Part shown: positions 1 through 9,298 of the stretch, one piece after another
Layout: each line of letters opens with the position of its first letter
Numbering within the stretch: position 1 is the first letter of the stretch
Source: SXOA01 sp046153945
GTDB taxonomy: Bacteria; Planctomycetota; Planctomycetia; Pirellulales; Pirellulaceae
Reading direction: 5' to 3'
NCBI GenBank assembly: GCA_046153945.1
Contig: JBJXFF010000201.1
Span: forward strand, 1-64,000
DNA length: 64,000 nt
The notes under the pieces: generated by a model
What the model saw: the letters and a program-made list of their open reading frames with translations, nothing else
Databases searched by the model: none
Told to the model about the DNA's origin: nothing
Made by a program: the position numbers and the translations under genes

Positions 1-72
1 AATCCGATCCAGCGCAGCCTTCAGCTGCCCCTCCAGTTCCCCGATCCGCGCCACAGCCTCTTCTAACGTCAT
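1..72 (-). CDS. N-terminal fragment of a coiled-coil protein, cut by the window edge
   Basis: Reading leftward from an ATG at 72-70 gives 24 open codons to the window edge, beginning MTLEEAVARIGELEGQ. Leucine, isoleucine and alanine spacing fits a short coiled coil. Such a start is common in IS66-type transposases and in other planctomycete coiled-coil proteins, but 24 residues cannot decide between them. The 73-271 gap to the divergent reductase gene is AT-richer than its surroundings. It holds a Shine-Dalgarno-like AAGGAGG on the minus strand, followed only by a 12-codon frame that I do not call. Confidence 0.4.
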   Translation of the reverse strand, partial: MTLEEAVARIGELEGQLKAALDRI

Positions 73-271
73 ACGCCAATCATTCGTGCTATCATCCCCA
101 AAAAGCAAGCAGGCTAAACACGTACAATCAGGAATTGATCGGTTTGGCGGAAAACATTTTCGCAACTCGTTAAACGTCAGTGCTTTATGGAATTTTGAAT
201 CGCATTTTTAAATCAAGAATCACGTGAATCACACCTCCTTTTCACCCCTTATCACCCCATAATCACCAGTC

Positions 272-1057
272 ATGCCCTCGAATTTCTCTAACCCCGTCGC
301 ACTTGTCACCGGTGCCTCCCGCGGCATTGGGGATGGGATTGCTCTGCGTCTGGCCCAAGAGGGGTATGACGTTGTGGTGAATTACGTCCGCAGTCACGAC
401 AAGGCGGAAGAGGTCGTTGCCAAAATCGCGGGGGTCGGCGGAAAGGGCGTGGCCATTCAGGCGGATGTCGGAATTCAGGCGGATCGGCAGCGGCTGGTGA
501 AGGAGACGCTTGCCGGTTTCGGGCGGCTCGATGTGCTGGTGAATAATGCGGGGATCACTTCACCCGGCCGGCGGGACATTCTGGAGGCGACCGAGGAAGG
601 TTGGGACGAAGTCTTTGCCACAAATCTGAAAGGTCCGTTCTTTCTGGCCCAGGCAGCTGCCAACGAGATGCTACGGCTGATCGAGGCGCAGACGATTCAG
701 CGCGGGACGATTGTGAATATCTCGTCGATCTCGGCGCTGGCCGTTTCCGCCAATCGGGCCGATTACTGCATCGCCAAATCGGCCATGCAGATGATGACCT
801 GGCTGTTTGCCGACCGCCTGGCGCAGCACAACATCAACGTATTTGAAGTTTGCCCCGGCATTATCGCCAGTGACATGACCGAGCCGGTCAAGCAGAAGTA
901 CGATGACTTGATTGCCGGTGGCCTGACTCCCATTCGCCGTTGGGGGCAGCCCGAAGACGTTGCCGCAACTGTGGCGGCACTGGTGCGCGGGGATATTCCT
1001 TTCTGCACCGGCGAGCGGATTCATGTCGATGGCGGCTTTCACATCAGGAGGCTGTGA
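272..1057 (+). CDS. SDR-family oxidoreductase, FabG-like 3-ketoacyl-ACP reductase
   Basis: A 261-residue classical short-chain dehydrogenase/reductase expected to use NAD(P)H. The N-terminal cofactor loop TGASRGIG is at about residues 14-21, NNAG at about 91-94, and the catalytic Ser with the YCIAK form of YxxxK lies near residues 150-170. The length is normal for the family. The sequence resembles proteins usually labelled 3-ketoacyl-ACP reductase, but SDR substrates cannot be read from sequence and a sugar or polyol oxidoreductase is equally possible. The next gene starts 3 bases after the stop, so the two are probably co-translated. No fatty-acid synthesis genes lie beside it, which weakens the FabG reading. 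Confidence 0.85.
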   Translation: MPSNFSNPVALVTGASRGIGDGIALRLAQEGYDVVVNYVRSHDKAEEVVAKIAGVGGKGVAIQADVGIQADRQRLVKETLAGFGRLDVLVNNAGITSPGRRDILEATEEGWDEVFATNLKGPFFLAQAAANEMLRLIEAQTIQRGTIVNISSISALAVSANRADYCIAKSAMQMMTWLFADRLAQHNINVFEVCPGIIASDMTEPVKQKYDDLIAGGLTPIRRWGQPEDVAATVAALVRGDIPFCTGERIHVDGGFHIRRL

Positions 1058-1060
1058 GCA

Positions 1061-2335
1061 ATGAAACTGGCACTCCTGGGTTGCGACGACGAAACGCTGG
1101 CCTTGATCCGCGGGGCCATTGCCGCGGGGGACCATGCGCTGGTTGCCGCCTTCGACACGGCGGAGCATCGGCAACAAGTGCAATCCCTCTCCCCTCACGC
1201 TCGATTAAACGAAGACTGGGAGGCGCTCCTGCTTGGCACACTGGCCGATGTGGTCATCGTCGCCCGCGGCCGGCTCGATCCTTCTCGCAGCACCGGCTTT
1301 GCGGCTGACGAGCGGCGGAATGATCAGCTTCGCAAACTGGTGCAAGCCGCGGTGCCGCTGATCGTGATTCATCCCGGTTGTGAAGCGATTGTCGGGTTTG
1401 AGCTCGACATGATTCGCGGCGACAGCGGCGGGATCATTTTGCCCTTTGTTCCAGGGCAGAATCATGCCGCTATCCATGCGTTGAAGGGCACCGCTTCGGT
1501 TGGTCCCGTCGAGCAGATTCTCATGGAGCGGCAAATGACCAGCCGCACTCGGCCCAAGGTGCTGGCGCAGCTCGCTCGCGATGTCGGCATCGTTCGTGAC
1601 TTGCTCGGTGCCATTCGCAAGATGAATGCCACTGGCGCGGCTGCGGGAGAGACTGCCGATCCGTTGGGACCAAGATCCAAGGCACTTCCTCCGCTGGAGA
1701 ATTTGTCGGTCCATTTGTCGGGAGAGCAGCCCTTCCCCGCTCGCTGGACGGTCATGCCGGCGGAGCAGGCCGGCGAGATCCGAATTTCCGTGATTGGTGC
1801 TCGCGGCCGGATGGTTCTGTCGCAATCTGCCGAACTGGCACCTGCGGCTGTGCTGAAGGTTCATGGCGGCGTTGATGCTGCAGCATCTCCTTCAGAATTT
1901 CCGTCCCAAAATGAATTCGAGCATGCCCTAACTGCAGTCAGTCAGCTACTCGCCGGTGAAGACCCAGAGTGGACAATCTGGCTGGCCGCTTGCCGCGACG
2001 TGGAAGTCGCCAGCAGCGTGGACCGCAGTCTGGATCGCGGGCGAGCAGTCGAATTCTTCGGCGAGGAACATTCCGAGGAACAGTCCTTCAAGGGCGTCAT
2101 GGCAGTCGGCGGCTGTTTGATGCTCTCGCTGACCGTCGTCGCGCTGCTCATTGCCGCCACTGTCGAAGGGTTGCAGCTTCCATTGCGGGAATCCCCGCTG
2201 TGGCGAGCATGGCCGTTCTATGTACTTGTCCCCATTGTCCTGTTCCTCCTGTTGCAGCTTCTGCAAGGAGTTGCCAAGAGACCGCAAAGACAAAAACAAC
2301 TTGCAGATCCAAGGCAGAATTTGCCGGTTGCGTAA
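1061..2335 (+). CDS. Putative membrane-anchored protein with a Rossmann-like N-terminus
   Basis: A 424-residue protein. The first about 80 residues read like the nucleotide-binding half of a Gfo/Idh oxidoreductase: a beta strand followed by GCDDETLALI where GxGxxG would be expected, then ADVVIVARGR at the end of a later strand. The glycine pattern is degenerate, so binding of NAD(P) is doubtful. The middle shows no family I can name. Near the C-terminus are two hydrophobic segments (about 345-365 and 383-402), predicting anchoring with most of the protein on one side of the membrane. The start lies 3 bases after the upstream reductase stop, which makes a two-gene operon and suggests a shared pathway. 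The function is unknown. Confidence 0.7.
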   Translation: MKLALLGCDDETLALIRGAIAAGDHALVAAFDTAEHRQQVQSLSPHARLNEDWEALLLGTLADVVIVARGRLDPSRSTGFAADERRNDQLRKLVQAAVPLIVIHPGCEAIVGFELDMIRGDSGGIILPFVPGQNHAAIHALKGTASVGPVEQILMERQMTSRTRPKVLAQLARDVGIVRDLLGAIRKMNATGAAAGETADPLGPRSKALPPLENLSVHLSGEQPFPARWTVMPAEQAGEIRISVIGARGRMVLSQSAELAPAAVLKVHGGVDAAASPSEFPSQNEFEHALTAVSQLLAGEDPEWTIWLAACRDVEVASSVDRSLDRGRAVEFFGEEHSEEQSFKGVMAVGGCLMLSLTVVALLIAATVEGLQLPLRESPLWRAWPFYVLVPIVLFLLLQLLQGVAKRPQRQKQLADPRQNLPVA

Positions 2336-2390
2336 AGTATGCCGATGGAGGGGACGATAATGAGGACGACACATCCTTGGAACGTCATTG

Positions 2391-2765
2391 ATGCCATCCT
2401 CTCGGCTTATCTCGTCGCTAGCAGTCCCCTTTTGCGGCGGCATTCTGCTCTTTGCGCTCGCGGGCTGCTGTTGCGATCCAATTTGCCAGCAGGGAGGCGG
2501 TTGTGTTACCGGCAACTGCGGGCTCGCCAGTCACCACCGGCCGCTGCGCCATGGAACCTTGCCTCCGCCAGTGCCGAGCCCAGCAGTAGCATCCCCCATT
2601 CCTCGCTTTCATCCGTTGCCTACGCATCCGGTCTTCGAATCGCAGGCATCCTACCTGCCGCTGGCTCCACTCTCTCACGACGGGGAACTGCTAGCTCCGC
2701 ACATGCTGCCGGAATCAAACGGCGAGCCGACACCTGCGATGCTCCCTCGCGAGTCCGTCAAGTAA
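2391..2765 (+). CDS. Small predicted lipoprotein
   Basis: A 124-residue protein with a strong type II signal: basic start (PSSRL), a hydrophobic stretch and the lipobox LFALAGC followed by more cysteines. The mature part is rich in Pro, His and Ser (for example LPPPVPSP), looks disordered and has no recognisable domain. ATG at 2391 is preferred over an in-frame TTG one codon earlier. A longer frame overlaps it (the in-frame extension of the downstream protease), but only this frame has a lipoprotein signal. Cys-rich, Pro-rich short lipoproteins of this kind are common in planctomycetes. A role in the cell envelope is inferred. Confidence 0.65.
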   Translation: MPSSRLISSLAVPFCGGILLFALAGCCCDPICQQGGGCVTGNCGLASHHRPLRHGTLPPPVPSPAVASPIPRFHPLPTHPVFESQASYLPLAPLSHDGELLAPHMLPESNGEPTPAMLPRESVK

Positions 2766-3043
2766 GCCGCAGCCGAGCCCGGTGCCATCTGCCGCAAATC
2801 CCGCCGCCGGAAAACTTTCAGGCTTTCAGCCCGCAAAGTTTGCCACCCCCTGTCAAGGTAGGGCGAGTCTGCGGGCGCTCCCCCCTCTCGTCAAGCGGTC
2901 AATTCGGCAGGACCGATGAGCCTTGTGGATTCCTCGCCCTCGCCATTCCTCCGCGCGGCCTGCTGCCAAAAAAGCAGCGCCACCACCCGCGGCAAAGGTT
3001 GGCGGTCCGCAGGCTTGACTGCCCCAGCCTTGACGAGCCCCTC

Positions 3044-4408
3044 ATGCCCGATCATCGCCTCCGTTCCGCCTCCCGCCGCTGGATCTCCGGCCTTTCACTC
3101 GCGTGCGCGGCGGTAGCTGCGTCGCCGCTGATGCCGCTGATCCCCACTCGAACCGCCCAGGCCACCGAGCTCCGCCGCGACTCCGTCGTGCGGGCGGTCG
3201 CCGAAGCCAAGGTTTCCATCGTTAATATCCACGGCCGCAAAACCGTGCGGGGCGAAGCCCACGATGCTAAGCAGGTCAACGGCATGGGGACGGGGATCAT
3301 CATCGATCCCCGCGGCTACATCGTGACCAACTACCATGTTGTGGAAGGGGTCAGCCAGATTCAGGTCTCGCTCCACGACGAGCGGGACGTGGTCGCCAAG
3401 CTCATCGCCCATGATCCTAAGACCGACCTCGCGGTAATCAAGGTCGACCTCAAGGAAGAACTCCGTCCCATCAAGTTCGGCACTTCGTGCGACCTGATGG
3501 AGGCCGAAGGAGTCATCGCCATTGGCAACGCTTATGGCTATCCGCATACGACAACGACTGGCCGGATCAGCGCCCTCAATCGCACTGTGCAAGTCAGCGA
3601 CGATCAGAAGTATTTCAACCTGATTCAGACCGACGCGGCAATTAACCCCGGCAATTCCGGCGGCCCGCTGATCAATATCGACGGCGAGACCATCGGCATC
3701 AACGTCGCGGTTCGGGTTGGTGCCCAGGGGATTGGCTTTGCCATTCCCATCGATGACGCCTTGGACGTGACTGCCCGGCTCATGAACGTGGAGAAGCTGG
3801 AGCAGTCGTCGCACGGAATTGTCGGCAAGACGATCATCACGCCCGAGCGGCGGACTTTCTCGATTACCAGCGTCAAGAAGGATAGCCCCGCCGAGAAGGC
3901 CGGCCTGCAGGCGGGTGATATTGTCTCCACCATCAATGGCCGCAAGATTGAACGGGCCCTGGACATTGAGTTGGCCTTCCTTGGCCAGCACACCGGCGAA
4001 GAACTGGCGATCACCGCGGTTCGAAAGGACTCTCCCGTGACCAGCAAGCTGGCGATGATCGCTGTCGCTCGCCCCGGGCGGCCTGGATTGAGCGAACGAG
4101 TTTGGGGGACGCTTGGAATCAAGCTTTCGCCGATGAACGACGTCGATTTCAAGCAGCTTAATTCCCGTTACCAAGGGGGTCTGCGAGTCCACGACGTCCG
4201 CAAGAGCAGCCCCGCCTGGCAGCAAGGAATTCGCACCGGCGACGTGCTGGTCGGCATGCACATTTGGGAAACGACTTCGCTGGAAAACATCGCCTACATC
4301 CTGGAACGCGAAGAAGTGACCAAGAACGAACCGGTCATCTTCTACATCATTCGCGGGACGGAGACCCTGCAAGGACAGATTCGCCTGGCGGAACGGACGC
4401 GGCCGTAG
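3044..4408 (+). CDS. HtrA/DegP-type secreted serine protease with two PDZ domains
   Basis: A trypsin-like protease of 454 residues when started at the ATG at 3044, which gives a good signal peptide (basic SASRRW, hydrophobic core, cleavage after TAQA). The frame is open back to 2339, but that extension is low-complexity and overlaps the lipoprotein gene. The catalytic triad is visible: His98 in NYHVV, Asp128 in KTDLAV and Ser205 in NPGNSGGPL. Two PDZ-like regions follow, the first around SVKKDSPAEKAGLQAGD and the second around VRKSSPAWQQGIRTGD. The family degrades or refolds damaged proteins in the periplasm. The 2766-3043 gap holds nothing else I can identify. Confidence 0.88.
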   Translation: MPDHRLRSASRRWISGLSLACAAVAASPLMPLIPTRTAQATELRRDSVVRAVAEAKVSIVNIHGRKTVRGEAHDAKQVNGMGTGIIIDPRGYIVTNYHVVEGVSQIQVSLHDERDVVAKLIAHDPKTDLAVIKVDLKEELRPIKFGTSCDLMEAEGVIAIGNAYGYPHTTTTGRISALNRTVQVSDDQKYFNLIQTDAAINPGNSGGPLINIDGETIGINVAVRVGAQGIGFAIPIDDALDVTARLMNVEKLEQSSHGIVGKTIITPERRTFSITSVKKDSPAEKAGLQAGDIVSTINGRKIERALDIELAFLGQHTGEELAITAVRKDSPVTSKLAMIAVARPGRPGLSERVWGTLGIKLSPMNDVDFKQLNSRYQGGLRVHDVRKSSPAWQQGIRTGDVLVGMHIWETTSLENIAYILEREEVTKNEPVIFYIIRGTETLQGQIRLAERTRP

Positions 4409-4424
4409 GTGGTAGAATGAGCGC

Positions 4425-5060
4425 ATGGCTTCCACTCCTCCCATGCGACTCGGCATCTACGGCGGCTCGTTTGACCCCGTCCACTACGGGCATTTACTGT
4501 TGGCCGAGTGTTGCCGCGAAGAGCGATCGCTCGACGAAGTTTGGTTCGTTCCCGCTGCCGCTCCGCCTCACAAACTGGGGGCAGTGCTCGCTCCCGCCAA
4601 AGCTCGCATGGAGATGCTGGAGCTGGCGACATCGGGGAACGAGGCCTTTCGCGTCTCCTCCTTGGAAATTGACCGGGGCGGAGTGAGCTTTACGGTGGAG
4701 ACTCTTCGAGCCATTTCCGCGGAGCAGCCGCAGGCGGAGCTTTTCTTGCTGATGGGAGCGGACTCGCTGCGGGACCTGCCGACGTGGCGAGAGCCGGCGG
4801 AGATTCTGTCGCTTGCGACGCCCGTCGTCGTGCGGCGAGCCGGTTCCGTGGAACCGGACTTCACTCCACTGACGAGCCTCGTCCCAGCCGCCAGATTGGA
4901 AGCCATCCGGGCGAGCCAGGTGATGATGCCGCTGATTGAACTGAGCAGTACAGACCTGCGGCAGCGGGCGAGTGATGGCCGCAGCCTGCGCTATCGCACT
5001 CCTCGAGCCGTCGAGAAGTATATTGAATCGCAGGGGCTGTATTGCAGTTCCGAGGAATGA
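4425..5060 (+). CDS. nadD: Nicotinate-nucleotide adenylyltransferase
   Basis: A 211-residue enzyme that adenylylates nicotinate mononucleotide in NAD synthesis. The nucleotidyltransferase signature is clear: GIYGGSFDPVHYGH near the N-terminus with the HxGH-type motif, and the C-terminal ISSTxxR-type motif appears as LSSTDLRQR. The length matches NadD. Two starts are possible, ATG at 4425 or ATG at 4443 (MRLGIYGG). The second puts the strand right at the N-terminus as in most relatives. Its stop overlaps the next gene by 4 bases (ATGA), implying coupling. Confidence 0.92.
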   Translation: MASTPPMRLGIYGGSFDPVHYGHLLLAECCREERSLDEVWFVPAAAPPHKLGAVLAPAKARMEMLELATSGNEAFRVSSLEIDRGGVSFTVETLRAISAEQPQAELFLLMGADSLRDLPTWREPAEILSLATPVVVRRAGSVEPDFTPLTSLVPAARLEAIRASQVMMPLIELSSTDLRQRASDGRSLRYRTPRAVEKYIESQGLYCSSEE

Positions 5061-5335
5061 CCAAGATGATTCGCCATCAAGATTTTGTGCCCGAAATGAC
5101 CTCGCAGGGTTCGCTCTTCATGCCGGCGGAATTTGAGTCGTTCGAGGAGGCGCTGGTGGAAGCGAATCAGTGGATCAAGGAGAACGAAATCAACGTGGTC
5201 AACGTCGAAACAGTCGTGCTCCCTAACATTTGGAATCGGTGGGAAGAAGGGACGAAGGATCCCGCCTTGGGAACCGGCGAGTCGCCGGTCCACTGGCATC
5301 AGTTTATCCGCGTTTGGTATCGAGTCGGCGAGTGA
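5057..5335 (+). CDS. Small conserved-looking acidic protein of unknown function
   Basis: A 92-residue protein. The ATG at 5057 overlaps the nadD stop, so translational coupling is likely. It is acidic and soluble, with no signal peptide or membrane segment. The core (FESFEEALVEANQWIKEN, then NVVNVETVVLPNIW) predicts a helix followed by a strand, the layout of small ferredoxin-like or Cse60-like proteins. That is an impression from pattern only. The C-terminus is rich in Trp and His. I do not recognise the family. Confidence 0.7.
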   Translation: MTKMIRHQDFVPEMTSQGSLFMPAEFESFEEALVEANQWIKENEINVVNVETVVLPNIWNRWEEGTKDPALGTGESPVHWHQFIRVWYRVGE

Positions 5336-5370
5336 ACCACGGCTGAAGAGCGAGATTCTAGGCGAAAACA

Positions 5371-7875
5371 ATGACGGAACGGCAGGACAAACCCGACGGA
5401 CCTGGCAGTGCCGACGAGTTCGGCACGCTCGCTCCGGCGGTCCAGCCGCGTCCAGGTCCGGTCAATCCCCAAGCTCAAGAGACCATCGTTCAAGCTTCCG
5501 GTACCGGTGCGGCTGCTGGGAACACTACGCCGGCTGATATGTACGCCACGATGGCCCGAGAGATTCCGGCCGGGGCATCGGATGCCAGTTTGCCACCGAG
5601 CGGAGCCGCGATTGCCGGTCTGCCGTTTGATCGAGTCGGAGAGTACGACATCCTCGACAAGATTGGCCACGGCGGGATGGGGCTGGTGCTCAAGGCCCGG
5701 CAGCGGCGGCTGAAACGGATTGTGGCCCTGAAGTTGATCAAGGTGGGGCAACTCGCGGAAGAGCAAGAGGTGGCCCGCTTCATGGTGGAGGCCCGGGCCG
5801 CCGCCCATCTCAAGCATCCCAACATCGTCGCCGTCTACGACGTGGGTGAGCATGCCGGCTCGCCGTTCTTCACGATGGAGTTCGTCGAGGGGCAAAGCCT
5901 GCACAAGCTCATCAGCGAGCGGCCGCTTCAACCGCAGCGGGCGGCCATCATCATTCGCAAACTGGCCCTCGCCGTCGCCTACGCCCACGAAGCGGGCATT
6001 CTCCATCGCGACCTCAAGCCGCAGAACATCCTTCTGGACAAGTACGAAGAGCCGAAAATCACCGACTTTGGCCTGGCGACCAACGCTCAGGAAAACTCGC
6101 AGCTCACCGCGACGGGAACCGTGCTCGGCACGCCAAGCTACATGCCGCCCGAGCAGGCCCGCGGCAAGCACGAAGAAATGGGAAAATGGAGCGACGTCTA
6201 TTCCCTCGGAGCCACGTTCTACGAAACGCTCGTCGGCCGACCTCCCTTCACAGCCGCCACGCTGGGCGAGACGCTGCAACAGGTGATGACCGTCGAGCCA
6301 GTCTCGCCGCGGCGGCTTAACCCGGCGATCCCGCGCGACCTCGAAACCATCTGCCTCAAGTGCCTGGAAAAGAACCCCGCTCGCCGCTATCAAACCGGCC
6401 AGGAACTCGCCGACGAGCTGCAACGGTTCCTCGACGACAGACCCATCCTCGCCCGCCCCACCTCGCGAACCGAAAAGTTTGTGCGTTGGTGCCGGAGAAA
6501 TCCGGTCATTGCTGGAGCGATTGCGGCTGTGAGCGTGGCGGCAGTATTCGCAATTGTCAGCTTGTGGGTTGGGCTAAGCCAGGCTTTGGCCGCCAAGAAG
6601 GAATCGGATGAGACGACAACGGTTGCTATGGAAATGTTAGACAAGTTGCTACTGCGAATTAGCGGCGAGACGTTATTCAACCAACCTGGGATGCTCGAAG
6701 TCCGAGCGGGAATTCAGAAGGATGCCATCGCGTCCTATGAGGTACTGTTGACCAAATTGGAACAGAGCCAGAGGATGCCGGAAAAAATTGCCGTCGTAAA
6801 ATCATCGATGGGAGTCATGAAATTGCAATTGGGGGAACAGAAGGAGGGAATCGACCTGGTGAACGAAGCGACGAGCATCTTGGAGAAGATGCACCGGGAA
6901 AGTCCCCAGAACCCCAAACTCCTCACCTATCTGTCAAGCGTCAAGACCGAGCTCGGCAAGTTCTACTTTGACCAGCGCAACTACAAATTGGCTGCGGAGC
7001 CGCTCAAACAGGCGCTCGAACTGCGGAAAGAACGGGTGTTGCTTGAGCCCAACGACATCGAAGCCAGCCAGCTACTTGCCAACGCAGAAATGAACTTGGG
7101 TACGCTGCACGACACTTTGCACGAGATTCCAGCGGCTTTGGCACTGCTAGAATCTGCTGACAAACGGCGGAGCAAACTTCTCGAAAAAAGCCCCCAGAAC
7201 AGCGGGGTCCTTCGCGACCGCGCCAAAGGACTTTCGAACATCGGACTACTTCAGGCTCAGCAAGGAAAGCTGAATGAAGCGGAACAATACTACGAACAAG
7301 CGCGAAAAGCGTTTGAAACGCTGGATGCGAGCAAGGATCGACAACTGGATGATTTTTTGAACTTGGGCATTTGCTGGAAGTATCTCGGCGACTTTGCCGC
7401 CATCCGAAATGGCAAGGATGATTTGTCGCTTGCGATTAGGCGGTATATCGAGAGCATCAAGGTCCTGGAGCAACTGGTTAACTCCAACTCTTCGATGCGC
7501 ATCTATCGTGGAACACTTGGCCGTACTCGTTTGAACCTGGCTCAACTGGAATTGCGCAAGATGAATTATCACGAGTCGTTCGCGATTCTGACGGTTGCAT
7601 TTGACGAATTGCAGAAGTTGCGCATTGAAGATCCAGCTTACGAGAAATTCTCCGCCAAGGCCGTGTTTGAAATGCTTCGCTTGAAGAAGTGGAACAAGCT
7701 CAATAACGATGACCAGCAAGAACTCGCCAATTGGAGCGAATTTGCCGCCACGGAGAATGGAAAGCCGTGGATGCAGGAATTGGAACGGCAGGTGGAATCG
7801 GCTCCGGAGTATCCTCCCGCTTTACAGTTGGAAGAGAGCGAGCTGTTCTCTCCCTCGTCTGGCGCACCTCGTTAG
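5371..7875 (+). CDS. Transmembrane Ser/Thr protein kinase with TPR-like C-terminus
   Basis: An 834-residue bacterial Hanks-type kinase. After an 85-residue low-complexity lead come the glycine loop IGHGGMGLV (about 99-107), the ATP-anchoring Lys in VALKLIK (about 120), the catalytic HRDLKPQN (about 212), DFG in ITDFGLA (about 232) and PPEQ in place of APE. All catalytic residues are intact, so activity is expected. One membrane helix lies at about 376-403. The remaining 430 residues are helical with TPR-like spacing (for example NIGLLQAQQGKLNEAEQYY), probably outside the cytoplasm. This is a standard planctomycete kinase layout. The ligand and targets are unknown. Confidence 0.9.
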   Translation: MTERQDKPDGPGSADEFGTLAPAVQPRPGPVNPQAQETIVQASGTGAAAGNTTPADMYATMAREIPAGASDASLPPSGAAIAGLPFDRVGEYDILDKIGHGGMGLVLKARQRRLKRIVALKLIKVGQLAEEQEVARFMVEARAAAHLKHPNIVAVYDVGEHAGSPFFTMEFVEGQSLHKLISERPLQPQRAAIIIRKLALAVAYAHEAGILHRDLKPQNILLDKYEEPKITDFGLATNAQENSQLTATGTVLGTPSYMPPEQARGKHEEMGKWSDVYSLGATFYETLVGRPPFTAATLGETLQQVMTVEPVSPRRLNPAIPRDLETICLKCLEKNPARRYQTGQELADELQRFLDDRPILARPTSRTEKFVRWCRRNPVIAGAIAAVSVAAVFAIVSLWVGLSQALAAKKESDETTTVAMEMLDKLLLRISGETLFNQPGMLEVRAGIQKDAIASYEVLLTKLEQSQRMPEKIAVVKSSMGVMKLQLGEQKEGIDLVNEATSILEKMHRESPQNPKLLTYLSSVKTELGKFYFDQRNYKLAAEPLKQALELRKERVLLEPNDIEASQLLANAEMNLGTLHDTLHEIPAALALLESADKRRSKLLEKSPQNSGVLRDRAKGLSNIGLLQAQQGKLNEAEQYYEQARKAFETLDASKDRQLDDFLNLGICWKYLGDFAAIRNGKDDLSLAIRRYIESIKVLEQLVNSNSSMRIYRGTLGRTRLNLAQLELRKMNYHESFAILTVAFDELQKLRIEDPAYEKFSAKAVFEMLRLKKWNKLNNDDQQELANWSEFAATENGKPWMQELERQVESAPEYPPALQLEESELFSPSSGAPR

Positions 7876-7990
7876 GGCGGCTTTCGATCATCCGCTAGCG
7901 GCGACAAGCGGAAAAACCGGTCCGCTAGCAAGATTCGGCTTAAATGCGAAACTCTGCCTGACCGATAGTCTGCGATAGGGGGATTTCTCT

Positions 7991-9298
7991 ATGCGCAAAT
8001 TGTCTTTGCGGACGGCGTGGCTCGCGACCTTGTTTGCATTCTTTCTAGGGAACCTGCAGAGCAGCTTCGCGCAAGAAGAGAGCCTGGAGGTTGAAAACCA
8101 AAGCGACCTTGCTTCGGCTTATCTCTCGGACGAAATCGACAGCTATGTCGAGGACAACGACGTCGACCTCGTCAATTTTCAACAACCGGGAACGGCACGT
8201 CCCCCCACGACAGTTCGCCGCCCAACTCGTCGCCCTGTTACAGGCCAGGAGATCGCCCCGCCATCATCAGCCGACACAGGCGATTACCTCGCCAGCGCCC
8301 CGCGCATGTTCGGGCATTACTACGGGGCGATTGGGCAGTTGCAACAGAGATCGCAAGTCAATAACGTGCCGCCGCAGACGAAGCTGGATTTGAGGACTGA
8401 TTTGCCGATTGCCGGCGGGGCGAGTCCGCTGCAGATTACGGACAACAACACGCCGCTGCCCCAAAGCCGGTACTTTGTCAATTACAACCACTTTGAGAAC
8501 GCCATCCGGACACAGAGCGGTGGTCGCCAGATCTTTGCACCGGTCGATCAAACCACGTTCGGCATGGAGCAGACCTTCCTGGAAGGCATCTCGTCGTGGC
8601 AGTTGCAATTGCCGATGACGGGCGGTTTTTCGGTGCCTGGAGATCCCGGCGTACAGACCGGTCAGTTTGGCAATCTGGGCTTCATCTCCAAGACGGCCAT
8701 TTGGCGGAGCGACTATGCCATTCTCTCCGGCGGGCTGGGGTTGGATTTGCCAACCGGTTCCAGCGTGCAAGGACGCGGGTATCAGCTTCGAAACACGGCG
8801 ACCGGGGTGCTGCCTTTTATCGGGCTCATGGCGCTGCCGACAGACACCACCTTCTTTTCAGGTTTCCTTACCGCCAGCGTGCCCGCGGGTGGCAATCAGT
8901 TTGTCGTCATTCCGCCGTTTGGAGCGCCGCCGCAAAACGTGGGCTTGTTCAATGCACAGACCCGCCTGCACTTAGACCTTGCCGGGGGAATCTGGCTCAA
9001 TCAAAATCCCGGCGGCGGCGGCCTGACCGGTTTGGCGGTGATTGGTGAGTTCCACTATGTGGCGGCAACGCAGCGCGGCGATGTGGTTAACTTTGCCTCT
9101 CCGGGCCCGACCTCGACTCGCTTCTACCAACTCGCCAACCTCTCCAACCAGCAAACGGTGACCAACCTCACTCTCGGCATCCATACGGTTTGGAACGACC
9201 GGTTTCAATTCCGCATCGGCGGCGCGTTCCCGGTCACTCAATTCCCCAACCGTGGATTTGATGGTGAAGTTATCGCCCAGATGAACTTCATCCCCTAG
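7991..9298 (+). CDS. Secreted, predicted outer-membrane beta-barrel-like protein
   Basis: A 435-residue protein with a cleavable signal peptide (MRKLSLR, hydrophobic core, cleavage near SFAQ). A GGGGG-rich ribosome site precedes the ATG at 7991. After an acidic, Pro/Thr-rich linker the sequence alternates polar and hydrophobic residues with many aromatic strand ends (for example SRYFVNYNHFENAI, WRSDYAILSGGLGLDL), as in outer-membrane barrels. The protein ends in NFIP rather than a classic terminal Phe. It resembles planctomycete proteins annotated only as hypothetical. It overlaps the convergent PAP2 gene by 11 bases. A transport or surface role is inferred. Confidence 0.75.
   Translation: MRKLSLRTAWLATLFAFFLGNLQSSFAQEESLEVENQSDLASAYLSDEIDSYVEDNDVDLVNFQQPGTARPPTTVRRPTRRPVTGQEIAPPSSADTGDYLASAPRMFGHYYGAIGQLQQRSQVNNVPPQTKLDLRTDLPIAGGASPLQITDNNTPLPQSRYFVNYNHFENAIRTQSGGRQIFAPVDQTTFGMEQTFLEGISSWQLQLPMTGGFSVPGDPGVQTGQFGNLGFISKTAIWRSDYAILSGGLGLDLPTGSSVQGRGYQLRNTATGVLPFIGLMALPTDTTFFSGFLTASVPAGGNQFVVIPPFGAPPQNVGLFNAQTRLHLDLAGGIWLNQNPGGGGLTGLAVIGEFHYVAATQRGDVVNFASPGPTSTRFYQLANLSNQQTVTNLTLGIHTVWNDRFQFRIGGAFPVTQFPNRGFDGEVIAQMNFIP

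Noticed and set aside
181..236. 12-codon minus-strand frame with a good AAGGAGG ribosome site
   Set aside because: It is too short to support as a gene and lies in the leader between divergent genes. The AAGGAGG may be coincidental.
2339..3043. 235-codon N-terminal extension of the HtrA frame
   Set aside because: It overlaps a lipoprotein gene with a clear lipobox, and the later ATG gives a proper signal peptide. The extension is Ser/Pro/Arg-rich.
3095..4456. 453-codon frame opposite the HtrA-type protease
   Set aside because: It lies entirely across a gene with a full catalytic triad, and its translation has no domain, signal or ribosome site. It is a codon-bias shadow.
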